Source of the DNA: Hydractinia symbiolongicarpus
Taxonomy: Eukaryota; Cnidaria; Hydrozoa; Anthoathecata; Hydractiniidae
Direction of reading: 5' to 3'
DNA: 60,000 nt
Assembly (NCBI RefSeq): GCF_029227915.1
Contig: NC_079879.1
Coordinates: forward strand, 7,628,001 to 7,688,000
The translations under genes and the position numbers were made by a program. Below, piece after piece: positions 1-13,200 of this stretch (its first letter is position 1; each line of letters opens with the position of its first letter). The notes under the pieces are model-generated. The model had not been told where the DNA came from. It did no database searches and worked only from the letters and a program-made list of their open reading frames with translations.

Positions 1-432
1 CCTAAACCTTTAAGTGCAATTCACGCTGTTAACATGAAATAACGTTTTTCTTTTGTGCAACCACACTTTTTATGAGATCACTAACACACATACATAAGAA
101 AACCTATAATTATTTTTCAGTGGCCTCACCGTATGCACATAGATTATTTCTTTTGATCACTCTCAGAAACTGACTGAAGGATAGACCATGTTAGAAAACA
201 TTTAGTCATATGGCCAAGACAAGCTTGTTGCACCAATTGTGTGACAAGCTAACTTTTATTCAATAATGAAATTGATACTTTTTTTCGAAAATGTAAAAGT
301 TATGCCATATTGTTTTTGTGATATGTAATTGGTTGGTTTTTCTTAGATATTACATGGTATCATCTTGGTAAGGGAACACTGATCAAAACAATTCTTGACA
401 GACATCTAGCAAATTCAAGATGTCATACTAAC

Positions 433-3400
433 CTGTTGTTTAACAAAAGCTTCTTTTTCTCTTTTGATTTCATCTTTTATCTTTTTTTGTTGTTCATTTG
501 TAAGATCAGGATTAAATTCATGCGCAATTTGTCTTTCCGAATTTTCTTGCACTTTAACTTCAACTAAATTTTCGTCGACTAATATTCGTGCTTCTATAAG
601 ATGAAATATAAACTTCCTAATAACATCAACTTTAATATGTATCTGCTTTCCAATGCACAGAAAGTTTATAAATTCAAAAGTTTAAATAAAGATTCCTAAT
701 TTCATCATTGGCTTTACTGTATTTACCTAGAGTAGAGTAGGCTAAAATAAAGATTTAATTGTTATTATCAACTTTTATAGTCCAATTTCTATAAGATTAG
801 GTCTGATAAATTTAAACCAACAAGGTTTTTTAAAATCATAAACTTTGTTAAGGACACTTAATAATACAGTATTGCTTCTGTGAGAGGGCAACGTGTTTAT
901 TTTCATTTAGGGTTGAAATAGTATGTCTCGTTTTCTTCTTTTCATAATACTTGACCTAGTTCACTGATCACGTTTTTGGCTTATAAGGTTTTCTTTATTT
1001 CTACATCACCTCCTTTACTCACGTTATTTTTAGGCCCATAGCAGTGCACCTTTAATTTTTAGTTCGATGTTCTATTTACACATAATATATAAGGTATACA
1101 GATTCATTTATCTATTTATTTTATTTATTTCTCAAATTGATACCAGTTATATCGTATATCTAGTTATTTAAAAACTGAAGAAACTAACCTGTATAAGTAT
1201 GAATAATAATAATAAAATAATAATAATAATAATTAATTAACTTTCCTGATGATAGTAACGACATTAAGGCATCAGACTAATGTCATATTTCTATTGTTCT
1301 CAACTCAAAATAACAACATTACGGAAACCTGTCTATATAATACAATTTTGATGGTAGGACCTTTATAGGCTGAAGGAAATGATACTTAAATTTATTGTTG
1401 TCTGCATCTAAAAAGTACAATGCCATGTGGAAAATTTCCATTGTTCATTTTTTATTATTTGCCTTTGAACTATATAGGGGTTCTATGTCCATACTCGTGA
1501 AAAGCTGTTTAAAGGTTGTTTTTAAAACCATTTTTGCCCAATAGTGGCAGATTCCATGCGCACATTGTCACATGGATGTAGGCGCGTACATCTATGTAAA
1601 GATACGTTGGATGTTTTCTTTGTGGCAATTTGAAACTTTATTGTAAAAGAATAAAAAGTAATGTTAAATGTGTCCATTTCTTTGTTACACATCAGGGTTG
1701 TTCTGGGTATGTTATTGTCACTATGCCACACAATAAATTTGAATCGCCTACCTTGGTGCATTTTGGTACATAATGGCAAACATACTGCAAACAGTACCAT
1801 GAAAAACTTTTTTAAAAGGTTGTTTGTGTAGATTTCTGGAAAAGGCTATATTATACAATTTGCCCTATAAACATATTACTCCCTTTACAATTCAATTTTT
1901 TTTCATCATACTGTTTCGTGGAGGCATTCAGGCATGTGAATTTTAACGCTTTTTTTCTACATTTTCTATATATTTAAGATAGATTTAAGGCAATTGAAGG
2001 ATTCTATAAATTGCGAAGAAAAAATTTGCCTCAGGAAAATTTTTCCAACGCAATTTGTTTTTTTTTTTAAATAACCTCAGCATTCACCTCGGCATTTGTC
2101 ACATGGCTGTATTATAATTAATAAAGACAAATCAGGTCATAACTTTTGTTGTGGCCAGGTCAACGAATTTAAAAGCACTGTTTTGCATTTCGGAAATAAT
2201 ATGGACAAGTTTGTGAGGAAATCATAAAATTTTATTGAAATAGTTTCCAGAACTTGTCCTTTTATATGCGGGTGTTTGCGGTTTACTAGGCACCCTTGTA
2301 AAATATTCCTATTTATAAAAGTATGTAGCTAGTATAAAACCGTCCCTTCGCCACAACCTTTTAACTAATATATTTAATAGTCTTTTGTCTTGTTTTCGTC
2401 TTCCTGCTACCATTAATTCACAATTATCCCAGCTACTACTACTACCCAAGAAAATAACAAACTCTTTCCCATTGGAATCCCTTAATTATGCGTTACCCCT
2501 TAAACTAAAGTCATTCTCTCAGTCAGCAAATGTCACGTTATACTTTTAAACTAATTACAGGTCCATATTTTTCAGGTAGCCATTAGGAATTAGGAAAAAC
2601 CACACTGTTCACACAGTCATCTCTTTGTAAATAGGGGCTGACTATTTTGTAGAATCTTTGCTTACTTACTTCAAAAAGTTTTTCCTGATTTCTAGAAAAA
2701 TATAAATTTTAGCAGAATCACCGTTACAGCTCTTTCATCGTCAGTTTGACTACTACATTATAAAAAAAGAATGGTATTTACAGCACGCCGGGTGCAAAAG
2801 ATATGCAATATAAACAATGGTTCATCGTAGCGATAGTCTATTTAAGCTGTACTGCATCCTTGTTAGGATGTCACGTCACGTGATACAGCCTATCTAAGCG
2901 GCTATATTCAAAACTTCAAATTTAACGGATCTCCCGGGTGCTACGAAAAATCTAATGTATTGGAGATGTTTATATGCAGGTAAATATTGGATTTACTCAG
3001 ATAGATGCTAAAATTTAGTTAAATGTGTGTTTTTGACAATCAAAGTTTTGTACATCTTAACTAAACTGTATAACGCGTAATTAGACTGTATCATACATCC
3101 TAATTAAGCTGACATCCGAACACACCTTTACGATAATTCAAGAAAACTAACACTCCATCGCAGCCTTTTTGCAATCGGAGAAGGTAAACATCACACTTTT
3201 ATAAGAGTTTATTAAGGAGAAAACACGTTCATTCGTGATAACTTTTCTTGCTGCGTTTTGCTTTTAATGAATAGTACACATACCGTAATGCTTCAAATAA
3301 ACACCCCCTTCTATTAAACGCCCCCTCGTTTGCCCCCCTTCTTTCAGTCATTTTTGGAATAAACGCTCCCCTCTAATAGACGCCCCTCACTCATAAGGCG

Positions 3401-5948
3401 TCTATTTGAGGTGATAATAAAAGTATATGAAAAAATCAATAGCTGTTATTGTTTTGCTCTTTTAGTTAAAAGACAATTTTAGTGGTGCTATTAGAAATAT
3501 AAAAAATTCATAAATACCACTAAACACAATCTCCTATTTTTGATACATCAATAAAATAAGTTTTTCTAAATCTTAGGTTTAGGGTTGGAAATTTAGGCCA
3601 TTTTCACATTATACCGGATAGCTTTCAGTTTCTCGATCGTAATTCATCATAGACTAATCAACAGCATTTTGAATAACATAAGAAGAAATCAACTCCTTAG
3701 ACTTGCCCTATTTGAACAATTAAGGGTTGGTTTGCGAAAACGAAAAAAACATGGAATAAAAGGGAGAGTGTGGTTTTTCTTTTTCCTGGGCCTTCTTAGG
3801 AGCCACATTCATATTATTTCTTCACATAAACCAGTTTTCTCTTTTCAATCAATGCTTCATATAATATTCATCATTTATATGATATTCATCATATGATAAA
3901 AAAAAACACTTTGTAGAAGAGCAATTTATTATCACTTTGAGCCTAATATGCCCACAAAAATACAGGAAATACACTTCCCCGTTGATGTATTTAGATAGAT
4001 TTTCTGAATTGAAATTGTGCCACAAGGGATGATTCAGTCAAAAAAGTGTAATGTGAACACCCATGAACAACACATATCAACATGCAACGATTCTATTCAC
4101 ACTATACTGCAGGCCTTGTCAGGAAAAAAATGCTCGCATGCGAGCTTTGCACGTCATGATACTCTTCAATCATTTTGAGGCTTGCGATGTTCACACAGTA
4201 TTATTTTCAATGGCGTGCGATGGCGAGTGCTCATTTTTGTTTCATTTTTTTTCTCGAGTAATCATAGAACTCGCATACAGCAACACTAATTTTGCCATGT
4301 TTTAAAAAGCAGGTAATTTATTGCGACGAAACTAAAATATGCAAAGTGTTCTTTATTCATTATTTTTGTAAAACATTTATATGACGTAGCAACAGAACGA
4401 AGAAAAATTATAAAACATGCATGTTGCAGTCATAAAACTCTTTCAGTTAATTATTTTTTGTAAACATTTTTTAAGATGTAAATATTTTTTTATTCTTAGA
4501 TTTTTCAAAAAAATATATCATTAAACATTAAACCGTTTTTTTTTTTTATAAAAAAATTCCCTCAGGTTATTATTGTTGCTTCGATCTTAAAACATCCCCC
4601 CAAAAAGCAAACAAGCTTTGTGATTTTCTCTTTCTATGGCGATATTTAAAATTATACAGATTGTTGTCTGAGTTATAAAGCATTGTTTGTTGAAAAATAT
4701 TTAGAAAGCAAAGTCTGCAGGTGGCAATTGATTACCATAACAATAATTAGATATCATGCTGACTCTGTGCTTGTGAAAAACATACTGGAAGTGATTTCAT
4801 ATAACTAAAGTAGCGAAAGCATTTTAAGAAGTAAGAGACAGAAAAGTTGAACTTTAAAATTTATTTTTCAATTTTTTTTAATTTAAAAAGAGCAACTAAA
4901 TTAAAAAAAAAATTTAATGGTGAATTAAAATTATTTTCTTATGTTTTTTTAATATATATTTATTTCTTTAATATCTTGCGTACTGGCGTTATTAAAAAGA
5001 TTACTCTAATTTATTTTACTCGCACTCGCATTGTACTTTAATCGCATTTATTTGTCTTTTTTGGCGTGCGAAGATTCGCACAGGAACATTTAAACATGGT
5101 GTGTGTGGGCGTGGGCGTGTGCGCGTGCAATCGCACGCATTCCTGACGAGTCCTGACACCGGATAGATTTTCATAACGGCATGAAAATTTATCCAGTATA
5201 ATGTGAACATGTCCTTAGATACACTGTAAAGTTTATATTATAGGTATCCTTAAAAACTGCAAAAGAGACAAAGTGTAAAAAAATTTAAAAACGCCCCCTT
5301 GAATAGACGCCCCCCAAAAATGTCAAAAAATTTAATAAACGCCTGGGTGTTATTCGAAGCATTACGGTAAGTTGTATCTTATTATTATTAACGTTTCCTA
5401 CACTTTGAAAGAAGTTGATACAAAGGAAGTTAAAAAACTGGAGAAAACAGGTTTTTTCTCTAATAAAATCTTGTTTTTTACCTCCTTTCTTCCGATATTG
5501 TAAAACGATGGGGAACCGTAGGAACGTATGTAGCTACAACTGAATTATCGTAAAGGTGTATTAAGCCGCACATCTTAATTAAAAGGTTTGTCCTGACTGT
5601 TCAATTTAGATACTTGTAGTTGTTGTTTAATCAAAGCTTATTCTGTGGGAGTTTGACTGTGAAACGTCAATGTTTTTCCTCAACCCAAAAGTTTTACAAC
5701 TAGAAATTCCGAACAGGAGAATATAAAACATATTCAGTTTGAAAAACTGTAAAAAAAGCAAAGCAATTACCTTGTGGAGTTTTCGGAGGTTTAATAGGTC
5801 CAGGACGATTTCCAAGAAACCTTTCATAGGCTATTCTTATCAGACTATCATCACTTCCTTGTTGGGGCAAATGAAGGAACGCGCCCAAGCAAATCATAAA
5901 AAATGCAATGGCAATCAAATATAATATTAACTTTTCTTTCTTCCTCAT
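433..5948 (-). CDS. MAN1A: Class I alpha-1,2-mannosidase (Golgi MAN1A-like), 5' part of gene
   Basis: Two coding exons are visible on the minus strand: 5948-5771 (residues 1-59 plus one base) and 593-433 (53 further codons). They join in phase, with donors GTAATT and GTTAGT and acceptor TTATAG. The gene then leaves the window. The product starts with a short basic tail (MRKKEK) and one hydrophobic anchor at about residues 7-27 (LILYLIAIAFFMICLGAF), a type II Golgi layout. The anchor closely resembles the remembered MAN1A1/MAN1A2 anchor (EKF-LLL--SAFITLCFGA-FFLP), and exon 2 has the charged stem-like helix (KKIKDEIKREKEAFVKQQ) that those enzymes carry before the catalytic domain. Family role: trimming Man9 to Man5 N-glycans in the Golgi. 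The catalytic domain lies outside the window, so the call rests on anchor and stem only; another type II glycosyl enzyme is possible. Intron 1 is about 5.2 kb and full of transposon remnants. Confidence 0.6.
3283..5367. mobile_element. MITE B / non-autonomous TA-target DNA transposon inside MITE A
   Basis: This 2085-bp insert is bounded by inverted termini CCGTAATGCTTC(A/G)AATAA, with subterminal blocks of repeated ACGCCCCC / GACGCCCC motifs on both sides. It is flanked by a TA duplication (3281-3282 and 5368-5369). The matching position in the intact MITE A copy (7819-7820) has a single TA. No transposase frame is seen, and the short ORFs inside look like chance. TA target choice is typical of Tc1/mariner-type elements, but the assignment is inference. 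Confidence 0.85.
3603..5208. repeat. Possible third inverted-repeat element nested in MITE B
   Basis: A pair of imperfect inverted arms of about 18 bp reads TTCACATTATACCGGATA at 3603 and its near complement (TATCCAGTATAATGTGAA) ending near 5208. A further partial arm (GTGTAATGTGAACACCC) lies near 4047-4063. Between them is AT-rich, low-information DNA. This could be a third insertion layer or internal structure of MITE B; no target duplication was confirmed. Confidence 0.4.
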
Positions 5949-7265
5949 TGCGAGTTCTGAGCTCTATCTTTATCAAAATAGGAGGAAGTTTACAATACTT
6001 TTGCAAAAATTTAATGGTTAGGCACACAAAACCTGTTGTGCAAACGGCATACTCAGCAACAACAAACCTTCAGCATCATTTTCATTTCCATAGATTTCAC
6101 ATTTCCTAGGTCTTGTTTACGTGTATGATTTGACTCGATCATTCTTGGAAAAAAGATAAAACACAGACTGTATACTGAACTAACTTGTATGATTTTGCAG
6201 ATTCGACACCCAGAAATGAGGAATAAAAATGCTCCACTTTGTGTCCCCCGGGGATTATATTGTACAGATTCAGTCCAAATAAAAAAGATCTAACAAGCAC
6301 TTGGAACAAGGCTGCCAAAGCTATGATTATTTCAATTACCAAATCCAAAGGAAAAATAATAAATTCAAAAAAAACAAAAAAAAAAACAACACAAAGGCAA
6401 AAAACTTTAGCCAATAAGGAAAAAAGAATCCAGCGCAGTTGTCGTGTAGCCTACGCGTTCCCAAATCTTATAGACCCTCTATATCGTATGAAACTCTAAG
6501 GATGAGAGAATGGGCTTACTTATCCTCGTCCTCCTCAGCAGACACCCACTACTTGCGAGAAATAACAAAAAATAAATATTTTAAATATTTTAAATAATAA
6601 GATTTACTTACTGCGCGCTTAACCGGAACAAAGCGTCGTTGAAATTTCTCGACAAGAACTTTTGTGTTTAATGGATAGAACATACTAATTTATTTGTTTT
6701 TTACTTTTATCGACAACCATCTTATCTTTCTGCCTTGCCTGCAAAAATTTTAAAATCACCCGGACGGGGTAGTGCGGGTTCGGGGGTCAATTTGACCATA
6801 TGAGAGGGTATATATTCCGGTCTGGAGAACAACACCATAAGAAAAGCAGCGTCTTTTTAATGTTTTTGAGATAGCCATTACGACATCTGTGGACTAACGT
6901 TTTAAAATATGGTTAAACTACATCCATGCGTAGGAAGAAAAGAAGTGTGACCCTAGTAAATTAAAGAACTTGGGAGGACAAGAAGAGGACTGTTCCACGA
7001 TCCAAACTGCTTTACTTTTTTGATCATTTTAAGTTCCTGTAAAACTGATAATTTGCCCTTTTGATTTGTTGCATATATATTAGAAAAGATTTTTAAGAAA
7101 TGATTATTTGTTAGCACTGCCATATTCTTTGCGTGATTTTGAGGAACGATTTCCCAACTCCAAATGTTGGAACCTGCATCAATAATACTGCTACTTTATT
7201 GTTGCCGTTTTAAAAAGGGAAACCAAAGGTATTTTAAACAATTTATACCTAAATTAAAACAGTTC
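5949..7265. promoter_or_regulatory. Divergent intergenic region between mannosidase and TMEM39 genes
   Basis: About 1.3 kb separates the two start codons, which point away from each other, so both promoters and 5' UTRs should lie here. I see no clear TATA box or other named element. An ORF on each strand around 6139-6499 reads through A-rich, low-complexity DNA and is not convincing as a gene. Confidence 0.5.
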
Positions 7266-10200
7266 ATGCCAGTGTTAAGAAAAAGTGGGAATCATAAAAC
7301 TGCAATCAGGCAGACATTGGAAAGGTAGGTAAATTTTGTAAAAATACAATAATACCCAGCTAGCTGGCTAGCTGGCTATTATTGACTATACAGTCCATGT
7401 ACATGATCATCTTAAGTAAGAAGCGTCATGTGATATTGCTTCATGCTTACTTTCAGATGGGTTAAAACATGGTCTTTTTATGGTCAAACGGTCAAACCTA
7501 CTTACACAAACCTACTTACATTACAAACCTACTTACATTACAAACATCTTACAAAATAAACCTACTAATTACTCAAGATATGTTGTTGTGTTTTTCCCAA
7601 TCTTGTACATCAGATGCTGGCATATCAAACCTTAATTAGTCAGTTTGCTTTGCAATATGCCTTATCTTCAGTTTGTGAATACGATCAATACACCTTTACG
7701 ATCGTGTTTTTATGAAAGTTTGCTAGAGACAAAAGCGTGTTTTCTCTAGTTTTTTAACTTCCTTTGTATCAATTTCTTTCAAATTTTCAGGAAATGTTAA
7801 TAATAATAGGATACAACTTATGTGCACTTTTCAAAGCGCAGCAAGAAAAGTTATCACGAAAGAAAGTGTTTTCCCCTTAACAAACACTTATAAAAGTGTG
7901 ATGTTTACCTCCTCTGATTGCAAAATAGGCTGCAATGGAGTGTTAGTTTTCCTGAATTATCGTAAAGGTGTATTGCACTACATGCAACTGGCTAATAACC
8001 TAACCAACAGCATGTGGGATGTAGTTGATGATACCTTGTTTAACATGTACTTCATCAATGCTGATGATGAAGTTACTTCCATCTAGGTTAGACCAATGTT
8101 TTAAGTGCCAAGGTTTTGGACATTTTGCTACGTAATGTCCAAGCCTTCTTGTTTTTTAACACTTTGTTATGTTTCAACCATTTAAAACCAAAAATTATAC
8201 TGCTTACGGAGCTGGACGAGTGAGTCATTGCTCAGCTGATAATGAATATTTAAGGCTGAGAGCTTGTTTACTTATGCGATACTGATCCCGAGCCTGTCTT
8301 GTAAAGCCCTCTTGAGTTTGAGTTTGGGAAGTAAGTCAAAGGACATTTTGTTAGCGGTAAACCCACCTGCCTGGTAAACTTACAACCATACATTATTTTG
8401 ATTAATTTAAGAAATCAGAAACAAAGTGTTCAGTCAGTTCAGTCAACTTGAAACAAATAAAAATAAAAATCATAACAAAAATCATTTTTAACCATAATAA
8501 GAAAGATTTGTCACAGAGTCAAAGTTTCTTAAATAATGCCCTGTAACCCTCTTTCAAAATATTGATATTCTGAAGATGTGAGAAAAGGCTGAGACTTACC
8601 AATTATTTAGTCAAAAGGTCAGACATTGGTAATTCCTTGAAAAAAATGTTTTTCTTTGCCTACCATTTTTCCGAAATAAAATCATTTAGACTCTATTATG
8701 TCAAATTGGGTTGAACTCAGGTCAAAATGAAGATTTAGTCTATCCGTTAGACACTAAGTGTGGAGTTTTAAAACTATAACAATTTTATTTATCCTGTATA
8801 CTTTCACACTGTGACACAAAGTTTATCATCTGAAGGAAACATTGTCTTACCATTTCCAAAGTCCTGACATAAGTTAGAGAAAAATTTCCTCTTTAAAAAT
8901 GCATTCATTACGAATTTTGCATAATTTTTTGAATCAATTTTTTATGTGGCCATCAAATTTAACTTTAAAGGAGAACTAACAAAAAAATCTTTTTTTTTTC
9001 CTTTCAAAACATTCCAACATATCACCATTTTTTATCACTTCTTTGTCTTCTGAAGTGACTTAAGAAAATAGTAATATTACAATTCTAAAGCACACAAAAA
9101 AAAATTGAAAAAGTACTATTTTTTTAGGCTCACCAACCTAATGATTCATTTCAAAACCTGAAAAAAATGAATTAAGAATATGAGGATACCAAATTAAGTA
9201 CACAAAAACCACCTCAAATTTTATATGCTGTATTTAATGAGAACTTTTTGTTGTTATATAGAAAATGGTGGCCATTGTAAATCTACCATACGACATACTA
9301 TGCATTTAGGAGAAATATAGACTTATTTATTTCACTACTTTTGTTAACTTTCCAGTTCATTTTATTAATAACAGCAACAAGTATTCTCTATTGAAACCAC
9401 TACAATATTTGTTTTGCCCATGATTGTAAGTTGGCATACGAAAGTTCACGTAGCTCTTATCCAGTCAGGAGTCATTGAATCAACTAGGATCGTCAGGTTC
9501 ACTATAAAAAACTTCTTGCAGGTCACGCATGAACCCTGTTGATCTTAGTATACTCAAAGTTAAATCGTGGAGATTTAGATAGATGATTTTTGTGGTGTTT
9601 TTAATTAAATATGTGAAAAAAATTGTGATATGAGTTTTTTTAATAGCAGACTGCAAACTTTTATGAGCTAGACAAACTAACTATATTTATTGTTTTTATT
9701 TTTACAGGAATGGTCATTTTACTGCTGCACAATCTGCTATAAGTTTCGCCATTCCTCCAGTTTTACACGCTCCAACTCCTGACATTCCCATGATGAATTT
9801 TCTGCAGTTTGAAGTGATTTTGCTAAGCTATCTTGTCATGGCTATGCAGATACAATATATGAATATATATAAGGCAGTAAGTATATATTGATTTTAAATT
9901 TTTAGCTTTTCAGTTCACAATGTAATTTCTAGGAAGCAGTCTAACTTTTTTGCACCCTTGTCCACTTGCATTTCATTCTTTGTTAATGGAAAAATTTGTT
10001 TTGCCGATACTAATAAGAGCAGTGCACTCATTCCTTGTTTTAACCAATTACCAACATGATTGAACAATGTTGACATAATGATACAATGCTGATTCAACAT
10101 TATCACATCTTCTGAATGTACTGTGCAATAAATTATTTAAAGGAACACTTGAGTTATTTTCTTTATAATGACTGAGAATGTCCCGTCATTCCCGCTATTA

Positions 10201-13200
10201 TTTGTTCAAATTGGCCATCATCACCAGGAACCACTGCCATATTTGTAACATTAAATAAAGCATGATAAAACGAAGTGACCAAGACGAATAGATAACTATA
10301 TTAACCTGGCCTTTTTTCATTACTAAACCACCTACATAGTTTTTTCTTCTCTTTTTAGAATTTCTACGTGATGGACTATCATCTTATTGTTTTTACAACT
10401 TTAATATTGTTCAGACGTGTAGCATGGTTGATACTAAAACAGGTATCCACTTTGAGATAATTTCTTACGTCCACTTTGTATCCTAGCCTAGGTTTATATA
10501 TACCTGTTATTTCTGTGTTTTATTTTTTTTTTTCTCTGTTGCTACGACCACGTAGAGTTAAAAGTCAGAATTTATATATTCTTTTTTTTAAACATGAAAG
10601 ACCAGAAAATTTGTGCTAAATAAAGAAATCTTTGAATTAAAATATAAAATTTGAAAGTAGTAAGTTTAGGATGTTTAGCAGCCATGATAAATGCGCGTTG
10701 CCATTTATTTTGGTCTAGGATGTTTAGGGTATAGGATATTAGGGGATGAAAATTAAATGTGTGCGAAAATTTCGCGAATTAAGGTATCATCATCATCATC
10801 ATTCTCGGCTTAACGTCCGTTTTCCATGCTAGCATGGGTTGGACGGGGTATATTAATGACCCTCTTCCAATCTGATCTAGACTGTGTTAGATCTAAACTC
10901 AACTTCCTCTCTATTAAGTTTGTCCTTATAACCTCCTGCCAAGTCTTTCTCGGTCTGCCTCTGGGCTTTGCCCCAGGAACTATCAAGTCTCTACACTTTC
11001 TTACCCAATTATCCTCCTCCATTCTTTCCAAGTGCCCCAGCCAATTCAATCTTCTTATCTGGATAACATCTTTAATTCTACGAAGACTTAGCCTGCTTCT
11101 TAGCTCATCTGAACTCTTTCTGTCTCTCAGACAGAAGGTATAGTGAAAACATGTAGTTGGGGTTGGAGAAAAAGTGATAAAAACGGAATTCATTCGTTTA
11201 CAATAAGGAGTCATTATTATTTTTTTCTTTAATAGGTAAGTTATTCGTTTTTTAGACGTTAGCATCAGAAGTATTACATACATTTACATACTGGTCGAAA
11301 GTCGCCTTAAAATCTGTCTTGTTACTTTCGATGATGGCACTATGTTTGTGGTCATTATATAATATAATGCAAAATAGTGCTTTCGAAGACGTTCTGTTCC
11401 TATGCTATCCGTAAGTATTAATTTTACTATTAAGGAAAAACATGAAATGATTTTGTAAAATTTTGGACAGCTTGATGAATTATAAATATTTGCTATGTTT
11501 AATCCTGCATTTTGTGCCTTCTCAGATTTGGTGTGTATTTATGGACCTTTGGTTTTACTGTCAATCCATATAGTCATTGTGTTCTATTTAAACTTGGAAC
11601 CCATCAATCACCACAAGTTCAAGAACTCATCACCGATAACACATCGTTGTTCCATCAAGCTGTAACGTTGCAGAACATACCGATCAATTCAATGACACAA
11701 GTCGCCAACCGTAGTAAAACGAAAATACACGAGATGAATGGAAATACGAAAACTACGTCCAGAGAAACTAATGGTCATGTTGTGAACGGATCAAGCGCAG
11801 CGACTAAAAAATCCACGTGTCTTCGTGACCAATGCGCTATGTCTCCGGACACTGTACGTTATGAAGCTGAATGTTTAAGGACTGATTTCAACTTACGAAT
11901 GAAGCAGATAATTTTTAATTCCGTGATTAGTGCATATTACGTAGCGTTTATCCCGTTGAAATTTACTCAGGTACGTTTCTTTCATTAGTTACGTGGGTTT
12001 CAAAAAACAGCCTGAAACACATTGAAACCTAGAAAATGTTAAGTTCTCAGAAAAAAAATCACTATCCAATATGTCGAAGTTTTCACAATGTTTATTTGTG
12101 CTATTGTTATAATTGCTGATGTTGCATCGAAGCAATCAAAAACTGTGATTTTGACAATTCATGTTTTGTGTTGAAAACTTTCATTTTCTTCGCTCTCTTT
12201 TAGAATGGTTGGTTATATTACGATATTGCATGGTCAGCACAACATATATTTTTCGTATGGGTGAACACCTTCGTATTATTGGTCAATTTTCTTGTACCTC
12301 ACCATTATATTGATGGATTACATAAATGTGCTCTTCACCTTGGCGGTTGGAAAAAATATAACGGACAAAGAGAAACGCCGCACGTGTAGGTGTAATTTTT
12401 CTCTATAAAAATGGACTTGCACGAAGTTTTGAGAGTTTTAATTCTTTTAAATAACCCATGCGGTAGAGTGCAATAAACGTTTTACATACATTCTTGACAT
12501 TTTAAAGCTGCAAAATCGATCTCCGCGTAAATTTGTCTCACTGGTACAGAATGGACTGAATCATTCACTCTTTGTAGTGACGTTTTGGGTAACGGGGGAA
12601 GGAGTTACATTGTAAGCTCTGGGTTCTACTTGTAGGCGAAAAAACAGAATGTTTCACTTATATTTTTTCGGTAAAGGTGTACAACTTTTTATAGGTGGTC
12701 ACCCCTGACAATCTGGCCACAAGATACTCTCGTACGACATAGTAAAGGTTTGTTTCGTGGCATTGGAAAACATAACACAGCTTCGCCTGGTGATGCCCAC
12801 CATTCACGATTTTATGTGAGTTGAATTTTTATTTACCCTAACTACTAATATATATTATCATTCTCTACCAGTCAACAGAGCGATCATTTATGTCCTTTTG
12901 TTAAATTTTCTTAACGACATGAGCTTACGATATGAGCTACCTTTTGTTTCAAAATTCTTATTTACGTATTTATTTATTTAGTTTATTTTCAGCAGTCCAT
13001 TGCGCCTGCTAAATTGGTTAGTTGTACTACAGCTTGTTGCTTCACTCGTTCAATTATACGTATTAGCGAATTCCATATACTGGTATCAATATTTGTCTGT
13101 TGTTGCCATGTCAACGATCAACATGTATCTTTTATTTCGGTTGCTACGAGAGCGATGGGCAGTAGAAGCAACGCTGAAAGAGCATACAGTTTGTTCCGGA

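Larger units (their letters stand above)
3123..5558. mobile_element. MITE A, interrupted copy
   Basis: The terminal inverted repeats read CACCTTTACGATAATTCA at 3123 and its reverse complement ending at 5558, followed by TA (5559-5560). The two halves, 3123-3282 and 5368-5558, match the uninterrupted copy at 7691-7970 in inverse orientation. The copy is split by MITE B. It lies in intron 1 of the mannosidase gene. Confidence 0.85.

Noticed and set aside
1522-1800. 92-codon minus-strand frame in the mannosidase intron
   Set aside because: Composition is mildly protein-like, but there is no recognised motif and no acceptor/donor pair; most likely chance or an old transposon scrap.
5700-5924. 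Plus- and minus-strand frames overlapping mannosidase exon 1
   Set aside because: The minus frame continues past the splice donor into intron; the others are shadows.
6139-6499. Overlapping hydrophobic (-) and Lys-rich (+) frames
   Set aside because: Driven by A-rich low-complexity DNA; no family resemblance.
7820-8086. 88-codon plus-strand frame
   Set aside because: Starts inside MITE A and runs out of it; no motif and no splice support.
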